Origin: Actinomycetes bacterium | GTDB lineage: Bacteria; Actinomycetota; Actinomycetes; Mycobacteriales; Mycobacteriaceae | Assembly: GCA_023404955.1 (NCBI GenBank) | Contig: JAEXZY010000027.1 | Coordinates: forward strand, 1 to 64,000 | Direction: 5' to 3' | DNA: 64,000 bases | Shown here: one piece after another, positions 34,481 through 44,665 of the stretch | Layout of the letters: every line of letters starts with the position of its first letter | Position numbering within the stretch: position 1 is the stretch's first letter | Notes under the pieces: generated by a model | Told to the model about the DNA's origin: nothing | Seen by the model: the letters and a program-made list of their open reading frames with translations, nothing else | The model's database searches: none | Program-made: the position numbers and the translations under genes

Positions 34481-34507
34481 CTTGCACTCACCCAGGTCGA
34501 GTGCTAA
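34481..34507 (+). promoter_or_regulatory. CIRCE operator 1 of groEL2
   Basis: Half-sites CTTGCACTC and GAGTGCTAA are separated by nine bases. The right half matches the CIRCE consensus exactly and the left half differs at two positions. It is the binding site of the heat-shock repressor HrcA. Confidence 0.85.
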
Positions 34508-34510
34508 GAA
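34482..34510 (+). promoter_or_regulatory. putative groEL2 promoter
   Basis: TTGCAC (34482-34487) and TAAGAA (34505-34510) are 17 bases apart, which fits a sigma-A promoter. CIRCE 1 covers the -35 box and the start of the -10 box, so HrcA would block polymerase here. Confidence 0.5.
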
Positions 34511-34515
34511 TGCTG

Positions 34516-34542
34516 TTGGCACTCGCGACCGGCGAGTGCTAG
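34516..34542 (+). promoter_or_regulatory. CIRCE operator 2 of groEL2
   Basis: TTGGCACTC, nine bases, then GAGTGCTAG. Each half differs from the consensus at one position. It lies 8 bases after operator 1, on the transcript side of the putative promoter. Confidence 0.9.
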
Positions 34543-34658
34543 GTCGGGACAGTGAGGCCGGGGCCGCATTTCCGCGAGCACATCCCCAGCCGTCCGTCGC
34601 GGGCACTGCGCCTGACCAGCAAGACGTGCATCCCCAATCCCGGAGGAAACACTTCGCA

Positions 34659-36284
<1,626 letters not shown>

Positions 36285-36299
36285 GAAGTCGCCTTCAAG

Positions 36300-36338
36300 A
36301 GGCCCGGTCCCGTTCGCGGGGCCGGGCCTTCTTGTTTT
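36300..36338 (+). terminator. intrinsic terminator of groEL2
   Basis: AGGCCCGGTCCCG and CGGGGCCGGGCCT form a 13-base-pair stem (one G-U) around the loop TTCG, followed by TCTTGTTTT. It starts 16 bases after the groEL2 stop. It is the clearest factor-independent terminator in the window. Confidence 0.92.
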
Positions 36339-36424
36339 CCCCAACGTGGGCTCTATGCACAGGTTTGGCCCGAAAAGCGCGCAGGAGGCCCACGTTCGTC
36401 GGAGGCTGACGCGACGGTGCCCGT

Positions 36425-37282
36425 ATGGAACCCTTCATCGGCAGCGTCGCGGTCCGCGACGGCCACCTCACCCGTCGCGCTCTGGCCCGTCATCACCGCC
36501 AGGTGTTTCGCGATGTCTACCTTGCGAAGGACGTCGAGCTGACGGCCCGCATCAAAGCGCACGCCGCATGGCTCGCGACCGGCGCAGTTCTCGGCGGAAG
36601 TTCGGCCGCGGCGGTCTTCGGCACCAAGTGGATCGACCCGCGCGCTCCCGCGGAGATCGTCCGAGCGGACCGACACGCGGCTCCCGGCATGCTCGCCCAC
36701 TCATGGACGCTCGCCGCAGGGGAGACGTGTCTCGTCGCGGGCGTCGATGCGACGACGCCGGCACGCACTGCGTTCGATCTCGGCCGGACTCGCCCGCCTG
36801 ACGAGGCGATCCAGGTCATCGACGCGCTGATGAACGCAACCCGCACATCTGCGGCCGAGATCGCAGCCGTCGCTGCAGTGCACCCTGGTGCTCGCGGTGT
36901 CGAGCGGTTGGCACGCATTCTGCCGCTGGTCGACGGGGGTGCGGAGTCGCCGCAGGAAACCCGGGTACGGCTCATTCTGGTGCGCGGCGATCTACCGCGG
37001 CCCGAGACGCAGATCGTGTTCGAGGGCCTGCGTATCCGGGTGGACATGGGCTGGCGGCAGTGGAAGGTCGCTGTCGAGTACGACGGTGTTCAGCATTGGA
37101 GAGACCGGCGGCAGCGCACGTGGGACATCGATAGGCTGGCTCTGTTGGACGAGGCCGGATGGGCGGTCATCAGAGTGAGCAGTGACATGCTGCGGCGTCC
37201 CGACGTCATCGTCGAACGTGTGCGTGCCAAGCTGCTCGAACGTGGGGCCTGTGCACAGCTTCTCGGCGGATCCCGTGCATAG
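36425..37282 (+). CDS. AbiEi-like N-terminus plus DUF559-type endonuclease-like domain protein
   Basis: The 285-residue protein has an N-terminal part (LTRRALARHHRQVFRDVYLA, then AVLGGSSAAAVFGTKWID) that resembles the winged-helix/AbiEi-type region of many actinobacterial proteins. The C-terminal third is Vsr/DUF559-like, with ESPQETRVRLIL and VAVEYDGVQHWRDRRQRTWD giving an E...D...E-Y-D pattern of a PD-(D/E)XK fold. No toxin partner is adjacent. It is a common mycobacterial accessory gene; a role in phage defence or DNA processing is a guess. Confidence 0.72.
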   Translation: MEPFIGSVAVRDGHLTRRALARHHRQVFRDVYLAKDVELTARIKAHAAWLATGAVLGGSSAAAVFGTKWIDPRAPAEIVRADRHAAPGMLAHSWTLAAGETCLVAGVDATTPARTAFDLGRTRPPDEAIQVIDALMNATRTSAAEIAAVAAVHPGARGVERLARILPLVDGGAESPQETRVRLILVRGDLPRPETQIVFEGLRIRVDMGWRQWKVAVEYDGVQHWRDRRQRTWDIDRLALLDEAGWAVIRVSSDMLRRPDVIVERVRAKLLERGACAQLLGGSRA

Positions 37283-37295
37283 GGCCCACGCTCGG

Positions 37296-38609
37296 CTAGA
37301 GCTCCCGCAGCGGCGTCGGCTTCAGCGCCAGCGTCGCAGCCACGCTGATCACCGCAGTCAGCACCAGGTAGCCGCACGCCAGCCACGGACTGCCGCCCGC
37401 TGCACCGATGAGAGCGGTCAGGATCAGCGGGGTCAGGCCCGAGGCGAACACGCCGGAGAGCTGGTACACCGTCGACAGCCCCGTATAGCGGATGCGCGCC
37501 GGGAACAGCGATGCGTACAGCGAGCCCTGCGCGCCGTAGAACAGCGCGTGCACCACGCCGAAGACCACGAGCATCCCCACCGCGTACAGCGCGATGTCCC
37601 GGCTGCCGAACAGCGCGAACACCGGGAACACCGCGATCCCGTACGCGGCGATGCCGATCGCATAGATCCGCTTCGGGCCGTAGCGGTCGGCCAGCAGACC
37701 CGAGACGGGTAGCAGCACCGCCATCAGCAGGGCGGCGGCGGTGACGGCGATCAGCACGGGCACCTTTTCCAGTTTCAGCGTGCCGGTCGCGTAGGCGATG
37801 GCGAACACCCCCCACGTGTTGAATGCCGCGCCCTCACCCCACCGCGACAGCATGCCGAGCACGGTCGAGCGCAGCGCGGGTGGCCGGAACACCTCGCGCA
37901 CCGGCACGGCAGCACGCTCGTCGCTGTCGCGGACCTTCTCGAAAGCCGGCGTCTCGCTGGCCTTCAGCCGCACCGCGACACCGAAGATCACCAGCACGAT
38001 GCTGAACAGGAACGCGATGCGCCAGCCGTAGGCCAGGAACGCATCGTCGGGCAGCGCGATCTGCAGCAGGGCGAAAACACCTGTGCCCAAGGCAAGTCCG
38101 AGCGCGAGGCCGACCTGGGGGATGCTCCCGAACAGCCCCCGCTTGCGCGCTGGACCATGCTCGACGGCCAGCAGCACCGCGCCCGCCCACTCACCGCCGA
38201 GCGCGAAGCCCTGCACGATGCGCAGCAGGAGCAACAGGATCGGTGCGAGCACGCCGATCTGGGCGGCAGTCGGCAGCACACCCATCAGGGCGGTGGCCCC
38301 GCCCATCAGGAGCATGGTCAGCGCCAGCGTCTTCTTGCGGCCGATGCGGTCGCCGATGTGGCCGAACACGAATCCGCCGATCGGCCGCACCACGAAGCCG
38401 ACCGCGAATGTCGCGAACGACAGGAGCGTGCCGACGAACGTGCTCTGATCGGGGAAGAAGGCCCGGTTGAACACCAGGCTGGCGGCGGTGGCGTAGAGGA
38501 AGAAGTCGTACCACTCGATCGTGGTCCCGACCAGGGACGCCCACAGTGCCGTGCGTGCCGCGGGCGTCACCGGTTCGGTCGCCTCGTCGGGTGGGTCGAT
38601 GACAGTCAC
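37296..38609 (-). CDS. MFS transporter, metabolite:H+ symporter (MHS/ProP-like) family
   Basis: The 437-residue protein has 12 membrane segments. The marks are TTIEWYDFFLYATAASLVFN near the N-terminus, RPIGGFVFGHIGDRIGRKKTL (loop 2-3 motif) and a second-half repeat SGLLADRYGPKRIY. This is the pattern of MHS transporters for proline, betaine, alpha-ketoglutarate or shikimate; the substrate cannot be read. It starts at GTG 38609 and converges with the DUF559-like gene. Confidence 0.92.
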   Translation of the reverse strand: MTVIDPPDEATEPVTPAARTALWASLVGTTIEWYDFFLYATAASLVFNRAFFPDQSTFVGTLLSFATFAVGFVVRPIGGFVFGHIGDRIGRKKTLALTMLLMGGATALMGVLPTAAQIGVLAPILLLLLRIVQGFALGGEWAGAVLLAVEHGPARKRGLFGSIPQVGLALGLALGTGVFALLQIALPDDAFLAYGWRIAFLFSIVLVIFGVAVRLKASETPAFEKVRDSDERAAVPVREVFRPPALRSTVLGMLSRWGEGAAFNTWGVFAIAYATGTLKLEKVPVLIAVTAAALLMAVLLPVSGLLADRYGPKRIYAIGIAAYGIAVFPVFALFGSRDIALYAVGMLVVFGVVHALFYGAQGSLYASLFPARIRYTGLSTVYQLSGVFASGLTPLILTALIGAAGGSPWLACGYLVLTAVISVAATLALKPTPLREL

Positions 38610-38710
38610 GAGGATCCACTAGCCCACGTCACGCCCGCGCCGGCCAGGGTTACGCGCGCGCTGATCGCAACCGGGGATGAAATCACCGCGCCGCGGGGTT
38701 TGTCACCGGC

Positions 38711-39706
38711 ATGGACACGATGACCGCGATCGGTGCATTCGCCGCCGACTCGATCGACGACAGCCTGCGTGACATCACCGTCGCCGTGCCGCAGCTGCGG
38801 CCTCGCGACGTCCTGGTGCGGGTACTCGCGGTGTCGGTGAACCCGGTCGACGTCAAACAGCGCGCCGCGCTGAAGCCCTCGGACGAGCCAAAGATCCTGG
38901 GTTATGACGCCGCCGGTGTCGTGGAGGCGGTCGGTCCGCAGGTGTCGACGCTGTCGGTGGGCGACGAGGTCTGGTACGCGGGGGACATCACCCGGGCGGG
39001 CAGCAACGCCGAACTGCAGGCCGTGGACGAGCGCATCGTCGCTCGCAAGCCGGCGTCGCTGTCCTTCGCCGATGCGGTCGCGTTGCCGTTGACGACGATC
39101 ACCGCGTGGGAATCGCTGTTCGACCGGTTCGGCCTCACCCGAGAATCGACCGGCGATCTGCTGGTGCTCGGTGCCGCCGGGGGCGTCGGTTCAATCATGA
39201 TCCAGCTCGCGAAAGCGCTGACGCAGGTTCGGGTGATCGCGACCGCGAGCCGCGACGAGTCCCGGGCCTGGGCGCAACGGATGGGCGCCGACGTGATCGT
39301 CAACCACCACCGGCTGAGGGAGGAGACGCTTGCCGCGGTGCCCGGCGGTGTCGATTACCTGTTCTCCCCGCATTCGGCGGGCAACATCGACGATTACGAG
39401 GCGATCGTCAAACCGTTCGGTCACATCACCGCGATCGACGAGCCGCCGGGCCTGGAGCTGGTGGGCCTGAAGGCGAAGAGCATCGCGTGGCACTGGGAGC
39501 TGATGTTCACCCGGGCCATGTTCCAGACGCCGGACATGATTGAGCAGCAGCGGCTGCTGGCTCGCACGGCCGAACTGGTCGATCAGGGCACGCTGAGAAC
39601 CACGGTCACCAAGACGATCACGAACTTTTCGGCGGCCGGGTTGGCCGAAGCGCACCGCGACGTCGAGTCGGGCCGGATGACGGGCAAGGTCGTGCTCACC
39701 CGCTGA
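38711..39706 (+). CDS. zinc-type alcohol dehydrogenase/quinone oxidoreductase family protein (MDR)
   Basis: The 331-residue protein has a GroES-like N-domain (VRVLAVSVNPVDVKQRAALK, GYDAAGVVEAVG) and a Rossmann domain with LGAAGGVGSIMIQLAKAL. The zinc ligands of true alcohol dehydrogenases are not evident, so it is closer to the quinone-oxidoreductase (ZADH) type using NADPH. ATG 38711 is used; ATG 38720 is possible. An SDR gene follows 26 bases later. Confidence 0.9.
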   Translation: MDTMTAIGAFAADSIDDSLRDITVAVPQLRPRDVLVRVLAVSVNPVDVKQRAALKPSDEPKILGYDAAGVVEAVGPQVSTLSVGDEVWYAGDITRAGSNAELQAVDERIVARKPASLSFADAVALPLTTITAWESLFDRFGLTRESTGDLLVLGAAGGVGSIMIQLAKALTQVRVIATASRDESRAWAQRMGADVIVNHHRLREETLAAVPGGVDYLFSPHSAGNIDDYEAIVKPFGHITAIDEPPGLELVGLKAKSIAWHWELMFTRAMFQTPDMIEQQRLLARTAELVDQGTLRTTVTKTITNFSAAGLAEAHRDVESGRMTGKVVLTR

Positions 39707-39718
39707 CCGGTACCGGCG

Positions 39719-39724
39719 TAAGTT
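39719..39724 (+). promoter_or_regulatory. putative -10 box of the SDR at 39733
   Basis: TAAGTT ends 8 bases before ATG 39733, with no ribosome binding site between. It suggests a leaderless transcript of its own. Confidence 0.4.
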
Positions 39725-39732
39725 CCCACACC

Positions 39733-40545
39733 ATGGCCTTGCCCCGCCCCTCTGAGACCACCACCGCCGTCGTCACCGGAGCCTCGTCGGGCATCGGCGC
39801 CGACCTGGCCCGCGAACTCGCTGACCGCGGGCACGGCCTGACGCTGGTCGCCCGCCGCGAGGACCGGCTGCGCGAACTCGCCGACGAACTGTCGGGCCGG
39901 GTCCGGGTCGAGGTCATCGCCTGCGACGTCGCCGACGCGGCCGCCCGCGCGGACCTTGTGGACGAGGTCGGCCGCCGGGGCCTCACGATGGACATCCTCG
40001 TCAACAACGCCGGTATCGGCACCATCGGCCCGGTTCTCGAATCGACCCCGGAAGCCGAGATCGGACAGGTGCGGGTCAACGTCGAGGCGGTGATCGACCT
40101 GACCACCCGGGCGGTGCAGCAGATGGTGCCGCGCGGGCGCGGGGCGATCCTCAACGTCGGGTCCACGGCCGGGTTCCAGCCGTTCCCCGGGCAGTCCGGC
40201 TATGCCGCGACGAAAGCCTTCGTGCGGTCCTACACCGACGGGTTGCGCGGGGAGCTCGCCGGCACGGGCGTAACCGTCGCCGCCCTGCATCCGGGGCCGG
40301 TGCGCACCCAGTTCCTCGAGACCGCAGGCATGGACGAGCGGACGTTCGCCGCCGCGTTCCCGAAGTTCCTGTGGATTCCGTCGCGCACCGTCGCCAAGAA
40401 GGGGATCGAGGCGCTCGAGAGCGGACGCAGCGTGATCCCGGGCTGGCAGAACGAGATCCCGGCGCGGGTCTTCGAGGTCATGCCGCGCCGGCTGTTGCTG
40501 CCTCTGCTGCGCAACCAGCACCCGGCGCTGAAGCGGTCGACCTAA
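39733..40545 (+). CDS. short-chain dehydrogenase/reductase, classical type
   Basis: The 270-residue protein has VVTGASSGIGADLARELADRG, ILVNNAGIGTIG, the catalytic Ser in LNVGSTAGF and YAATKAFV (Y-x-x-x-K). It belongs to the DltE/YqjQ-like classical group. The C-terminus is basic and hydrophobic (RRLLLPLLRNQHPALKR), possibly membrane-associating. It is not closely similar to the two paralogous SDRs elsewhere in the window. The 3' end overlaps the convergent AhpD-like gene by four bases. Confidence 0.92.
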   Translation: MALPRPSETTTAVVTGASSGIGADLARELADRGHGLTLVARREDRLRELADELSGRVRVEVIACDVADAAARADLVDEVGRRGLTMDILVNNAGIGTIGPVLESTPEAEIGQVRVNVEAVIDLTTRAVQQMVPRGRGAILNVGSTAGFQPFPGQSGYAATKAFVRSYTDGLRGELAGTGVTVAALHPGPVRTQFLETAGMDERTFAAAFPKFLWIPSRTVAKKGIEALESGRSVIPGWQNEIPARVFEVMPRRLLLPLLRNQHPALKRST

Positions 40546-41090
40546 CCGGGCCAGGTCCGCATCCAGCCTTTGGCCGGGAGGTCCATCCCGTTGCACAGCG
40601 TGCAGATGGTGCGATACCAACCGACCGCGATCAGCAACTCCATCCGCTGTTCGTCACTGAGGTTGCCTCCCAAAGCATTCCAGGTCTGGTCAGTCCACGA
40701 GCCGGTTGCCTCGATCTCGTCGACCGCGGAGATCAGCGTGCGTTCGTCTGGCGACCATCCGACGTCGGCACCGGTGACCAGCGCGTCGCATTCGGCCTCG
40801 GACACTCGCGCGATCGGGCCCCAGAACGCGGCCTGCCCGCCCCACTCGTAGGCGCACCCCACCAGCGCGCAGATGCGCAGGATCGCTATGGTGCGCAACC
40901 GCGGTGGCAGCGTCGCATCGACGTACAGGGACTCGCCGAGCGCCCTCAGCTTGGCGGCCAGCGCCGGATGACGCTGCAGGCACCGCACCAGGAGTAACGG
41001 TTCATAGGTGCGGTCGGGATGGCCCCAGCGGTTGATGCCATCGGCATCCTGCTCGCTCCACGGCGGGGCCAGCGGCGCAACGCGACTCAC
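40542..41090 (-). CDS. carboxymuconolactone decarboxylase/AhpD-like protein
   Basis: The 182-residue all-helical protein has the CMD core with PPRLRTIAILRICALVGCAYEWGGQ. The Cys-containing helix is where AhpD-like enzymes carry their active site, but a strict C-x-x-C pair is absent. It may therefore be a hydrolase- or decarboxylase-like member. Its ATG overlaps the stop of the upstream amidohydrolase (ATGA), so they form an operon. Confidence 0.82.
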   Translation of the reverse strand: MSRVAPLAPPWSEQDADGINRWGHPDRTYEPLLLVRCLQRHPALAAKLRALGESLYVDATLPPRLRTIAILRICALVGCAYEWGGQAAFWGPIARVSEAECDALVTGADVGWSPDERTLISAVDEIEATGSWTDQTWNALGGNLSDEQRMELLIAVGWYRTICTLCNGMDLPAKGWMRTWPG

Positions 41091-42814
41091 GCGCTCGGTG
41101 CCTCCCGCCGGCCGCGGATGAGCGTCCCGGGCCTGGCCTCGGTCGGCACCCCGTTCTCGGCGATCACCTGGCCGGCCACCACGGTAGCGACATAGCCGTC
41201 GGCGCTCTGGTCGAGTCGGCGTCCGCCGGCGGGGAGGTCGGCGACGACGACGGGCCGGTGCAGGCGCAGCGCGTCGGCGTCGATCACGTTCAGGTCGGCC
41301 TTGTAGCCGACGGCGATGCGGCCGCGGTCGGCCAGACCCGCGACCGACGCCGGCACGGAGGTGAGTTCACGCACGGCTTCTGCCACGGTGAGCCGGCCGG
41401 TGGCGCGGTCGCGGACCCAGTGGGTCAGCATGTACGTGGGAAAGCTTGCGTCGCAGATCATTCCGTAGTGGGCGCCGCCGTCGCCGAGGCCGAGGACGAC
41501 GTCGTCGCGGCGGATGAGCTCGGCCACGGTGTCCAGTGAGCCGTCGCGAAAGTTGGCGAGTGTGACCAACAGCATGGCGTGGCCGTCGTCGTCCAGCAGG
41601 CGATCGTAGGCCTCCTCGAGTGGGCTGACACCACGGGCCTGCGCCCGAGCTCCGATCGAATCCGATTGTGCGGGTTCGTAGTTCGGCGGATCGCCGAGCG
41701 GGAACATGTAGTTCCAGGCCTGCGCGGCGAACATCAGCGGATGCCCGTCGGAGCCGGGCCGATCATTCAGGATGCGTTCGCGCACTTCGGGTGTGCGCAT
41801 CGCGGCGATCCGTTCGGCCAGCGGCAGGTCCGCGATCGCCTGATAGGAGGGGTACATCACGAACGGGTTGCCCGAGAGCTCCAGGCCGAGGACGAGCCCG
41901 ATCGGGCGCGGGAAGATCTGGGCGCTGATCCGCCCGCCATCGCTGTTGGCCTTCTCGACCATGCGCAGCGCATCCAGGAAGAACGGGTCACCGGCGTTGC
42001 CGATCGCGAGGGTGAACGTGACGGGCAGCCCGACGTCGGACGCCACGTCGAAGACCGTGCGCAGCGCCGGCTCGTAGTCTCCGGCCATCAGATCGGGGAC
42101 GAACTGGATCAGCCCGCCGCCGGCGTCGTCGACGCCGCGGGCGATCGCCTCGATCTCGGCGTACCCGGCGTCGTAGCTCGGAATGGGGTGGCCGCTCTCG
42201 GACTTGTGCAGCGTCAGCCGCGACGACGCGAACCCCAGCGCCCCGGCCTGCACGGCCTCGGCGGCCAGCTTGCGCATCATTGCCAGGTCCTCGGCGGTGG
42301 CCGGTTCCCGCTCGACACCGCGCCGGCCCATCACGTAGACCCGCAGCGGGGAGTGCGGCAAGAACGCGGCCACGTCGATGTCGTGAGGCCGCGCCTCGAC
42401 GGCGTCGAGGAACTCGGGGAAGGTCTCCCAGTGCCAGGGCAGTCCGTCGACCATGACCACCCCGGGGATGTCCTCGACACCGGCCATCACGTCGACGAGG
42501 ACGTCGTGATCATCGGGTCGGCACGGGGCGAAGCCGACGCCGCAGTTGCCCATCACCGCGGTGGTGACGCCGTGTGCCGACGACGGGGTCAGCCGGTCCG
42601 ACCAGATGGCCTGACCGTCGTAGTGGGTGTGCAGGTCGACGAACCCGGGGGTGACCAGAAGCCCGGCGGCGTCGATCTCGCGTGTGGCCGGACCGGTGAC
42701 GCCGGGGCCCACCTCGGCGATCACGCCGTCGCGAACGGCCACGTCGGCGACGAACGGTTCGCCTCCCAGGCCGTCGACCACGGTCCCGCCGCGAATGATC
42801 AGGTCGTATGTCAT
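41087..42814 (-). CDS. amidohydrolase, N-acyl-D-amino-acid deacylase family
   Basis: The 575-residue protein starts TYDLIIRGGTVVDGLGGEP and carries the metal-binding LHTHYDGQAIW (H-x-H), later VMGNCGVGFAP and GLGDGGAHYGMICDASFPT near the C-terminal metal Asp. This is the D-aminoacylase branch of the amidohydrolases. Members cleave N-acyl amino acids or cyclic amides; the substrate here is unknown. TACATT lies 6 bases before ATG 42814, so a leaderless start is likely. Confidence 0.92.
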   Translation of the reverse strand: MTYDLIIRGGTVVDGLGGEPFVADVAVRDGVIAEVGPGVTGPATREIDAAGLLVTPGFVDLHTHYDGQAIWSDRLTPSSAHGVTTAVMGNCGVGFAPCRPDDHDVLVDVMAGVEDIPGVVMVDGLPWHWETFPEFLDAVEARPHDIDVAAFLPHSPLRVYVMGRRGVEREPATAEDLAMMRKLAAEAVQAGALGFASSRLTLHKSESGHPIPSYDAGYAEIEAIARGVDDAGGGLIQFVPDLMAGDYEPALRTVFDVASDVGLPVTFTLAIGNAGDPFFLDALRMVEKANSDGGRISAQIFPRPIGLVLGLELSGNPFVMYPSYQAIADLPLAERIAAMRTPEVRERILNDRPGSDGHPLMFAAQAWNYMFPLGDPPNYEPAQSDSIGARAQARGVSPLEEAYDRLLDDDGHAMLLVTLANFRDGSLDTVAELIRRDDVVLGLGDGGAHYGMICDASFPTYMLTHWVRDRATGRLTVAEAVRELTSVPASVAGLADRGRIAVGYKADLNVIDADALRLHRPVVVADLPAGGRRLDQSADGYVATVVAGQVIAENGVPTEARPGTLIRGRREAPSA

Positions 42815-42820
42815 GGCTCG

Positions 42821-42830
42821 AATGTACGGT
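42821..42830. promoter_or_regulatory. overlapping divergent -10 boxes in a 22-bp intergenic gap
   Basis: On the minus strand TACATT (42826-42821) is 6 bases from ATG 42814. On the plus strand TACGGT (42825-42830) is 6 bases from GTG 42837. The two boxes share bases 42825-42826. Confidence 0.5.
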
Positions 42831-42836
42831 GAGGGC

Positions 42837-43241
42837 GTGATCGACCACTTCGGAATCAACTGCGTGCACTGGGAAGAGTCGAAGTCGTTCTACGACAAGG
42901 TCCTCGGGGTGCTGGGCTACACCCGGCAGATGGACGTGGAGGTGGCCATCGGCTACGGCACCGACGGCCATCCGTCGTTCTGGATCGGCGACGCCTCGGT
43001 CGGCGACGTGTCAGGCCCGAACCGCGAGATGCATCTGGCGTTCGTCGCCAAGGACGCCGAGGACGTGCAGGCGTTCTACCGGACCGCCCTCGCGCTCGGG
43101 GCCGAGCCGCTGCACGAACCGCGGATGTGGCCCGAGTACCACGACAACTACTACGGGGCGTTCGTGCGCGACCCCGAGGGCAACAACGTCGAGGCCGTGT
43201 TCCACGGCGGTGGCCCGGCGGTCACCGGCCCTCCGGTTTGA
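42837..43241 (+). CDS. VOC (glyoxalase/bleomycin-resistance-like) family protein
   Basis: The 134-residue protein opens VIDHFGINCVHWEESKSFYDK and closes with YHDNYYGAFVRDPEGNNVEAVFH, the first and last strands of the vicinal-oxygen-chelate fold. His3-type and Glu ligands are in place for a metal. Function may be isomerisation or a dioxygenase-like step. GTG 42837 is supported by the -10 box 6 bases upstream. It overlaps the convergent methyltransferase by 20 bases. Confidence 0.88.
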   Translation: MIDHFGINCVHWEESKSFYDKVLGVLGYTRQMDVEVAIGYGTDGHPSFWIGDASVGDVSGPNREMHLAFVAKDAEDVQAFYRTALALGAEPLHEPRMWPEYHDNYYGAFVRDPEGNNVEAVFHGGGPAVTGPPV

Positions 43242-43836
43242 GCCAGCGCCACTGTCCTTTGGACCACGGCGTGGCGCCGTCCAGGGAGTCCGCGACGGCC
43301 TGCACCACCCCGGGCCACTGCCATTCGTCGTAGTCGTCGCCCGACAGCCAGCCGCCCGGGCGGACTTTCGGCAGCCAGGCGGTGATGTCGGCGCACACGC
43401 TGTCGTAGTCGTGGCGCGCGTCGAGGTGGACCCAGGCCAGCGACCCGTCGGCGAAGAGCCCTGCTGCGGCCACCGAATCGCTGATCAAGAGCTGCACCTG
43501 CTCGGCCGCACCGCACGCGATGACGTTGCGGTGCAGCAGCCCGGCCAGGGTGCCGCCGCCGTGGCTGACTGCGGGGGCGTGCGCGTTCGTCCCGCCGCGG
43601 CCCTCGGGCCCGCTGCCGCGGGCGGTGTCGACGCCGACGATGACGAGGTGTCGGTCGCGCGCCAGTTCGGCCAGGGAACACAGGCTGCGGCCCAGGTAGC
43701 AGCCGACCTCGACGAAGCGGTCGCCGGCGCCGAAGTGTGCGACGGCTTCCTCCTGCCCGGAGCGCCACTGGAACCAGCCCGGGATGTCTTCCCACGACCG
43801 CACCGGCTCGTCGAATCCGGCCATGGGATCAGGCAT
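43222..43836 (-). CDS. class I SAM-dependent methyltransferase (Methyltransf_24-like) of the glycan cluster
   Basis: The 204-residue protein has the SAM-binding motif FVEVGCYLGRSLCSLAELA, the acidic end VIVGVDTARG and the later AWVHLDARHDYDSVCADITAW, LPKVRPGGWLSGDDYDEWQW. This is the Methyltransf_24 pattern seen beside surface-glycan genes. It probably methylates a sugar. Its start overlaps the end of the upstream glycosyltransferase by eight bases, and it is the last gene of the five-gene minus-strand arm. Confidence 0.88.
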   Translation of the reverse strand: MPDPMAGFDEPVRSWEDIPGWFQWRSGQEEAVAHFGAGDRFVEVGCYLGRSLCSLAELARDRHLVIVGVDTARGSGPEGRGGTNAHAPAVSHGGGTLAGLLHRNVIACGAAEQVQLLISDSVAAAGLFADGSLAWVHLDARHDYDSVCADITAWLPKVRPGGWLSGDDYDEWQWPGVVQAVADSLDGATPWSKGQWRWLKPEGR

Positions 43837-44665
43837 GCTCAGCCACCGTCCTTCTCGTGATCTCGATGTCGTCGCCGCGACGGGCGATCAGCCCGTCGCG
43901 TTCGAACGCGTCCAGCCAGCCCGTCATCGGCCACCGGCCCCACCGCCGCCGGAACACGCGCGCATTCGCAACGATGGCGTCCACGTGCTCGACGGGCGGA
44001 TCCGAGACCGGGTGGTGCTGGTGGTAGGCGTGCGCGCCACCCACCCACATCACGGAGATGTTCTGCAACGCAGCGGTCGCCCCGACGTCGGTGTCCTCGC
44101 CGCCGTAGCCGACGTAGTCCTCGCAGAAGCCGCCGAGCCGAGCCCAGGTGTCCGCAGAGCAGGCGAACGACAGCGACCAGAACAGGTCGTGGTTCTGTTC
44201 GGGCTGCAGAACTCCCGGCGGCGGGGCCGGCCGGGCGGGGTGGGGGTCAGTGAGCGCATCGAGGCGGTCGAGCGGGTAACCATCGGGCGCGGGCGGCAGA
44301 TAGGTGACGGGCCCGCAGAGCAGTGCCGGCCGGTCCATGCGCCGGTGCGCCGCCACGTATCGGCCGATCAGCTCGCGGCCGGGGATGCAGTCGACGTCGA
44401 GGAAGATCAGCAGCTCGGCGCCGCGGTCGAGCGCTGTTCGCGCGCCGATGTTGCGGGCGTGGGCCAGCGGCAGGGCCGCGCGGTCAGCGGCGCAGGCGAC
44501 GACGTGCACGTCCGGGCCGGCCAGCGTGGCGATCACCGGGTCGGCCATCGCGACCACGATGCGGTCGTGCGGACCGGGCCGGCACTGCGCCAACCCCGTC
44601 TGCTGGGCCGCGAAATGTGCGTGCCGACCGTGGACGACCGTGATCACCGCCGTCCGCGGGTTCAC
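43829..44665 (-). CDS. glycosyltransferase family 2-like with galactosyltransferase C-terminal signature
   Basis: The 278-residue GT-A protein begins NPRTAVITVVHGRHAHF. It has ELLIFLDVDCIPGRELI with the D-x-D metal site, and RLGGFCEDYVGYGGEDTDVG, the GGF-x-E-x-Y-x-GGED pattern of the Glyco_transf_7C family (chondroitin-synthase-like). It lacks membrane segments, so it is cytoplasmic. GTG 44665 overlaps the stop of the upstream gene (GTGA). Confidence 0.88.
   Translation of the reverse strand: MNPRTAVITVVHGRHAHFAAQQTGLAQCRPGPHDRIVVAMADPVIATLAGPDVHVVACAADRAALPLAHARNIGARTALDRGAELLIFLDVDCIPGRELIGRYVAAHRRMDRPALLCGPVTYLPPAPDGYPLDRLDALTDPHPARPAPPPGVLQPEQNHDLFWSLSFACSADTWARLGGFCEDYVGYGGEDTDVGATAALQNISVMWVGGAHAYHQHHPVSDPPVEHVDAIVANARVFRRRWGRWPMTGWLDAFERDGLIARRGDDIEITRRTVAEHA

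Noticed and set aside
36285..36424. Possible groES or second chaperone gene after groEL2
   Set aside because: The stretch holds only the terminator and the upstream region of the next gene; groEL2 copies in mycobacteria lack an adjacent groES.
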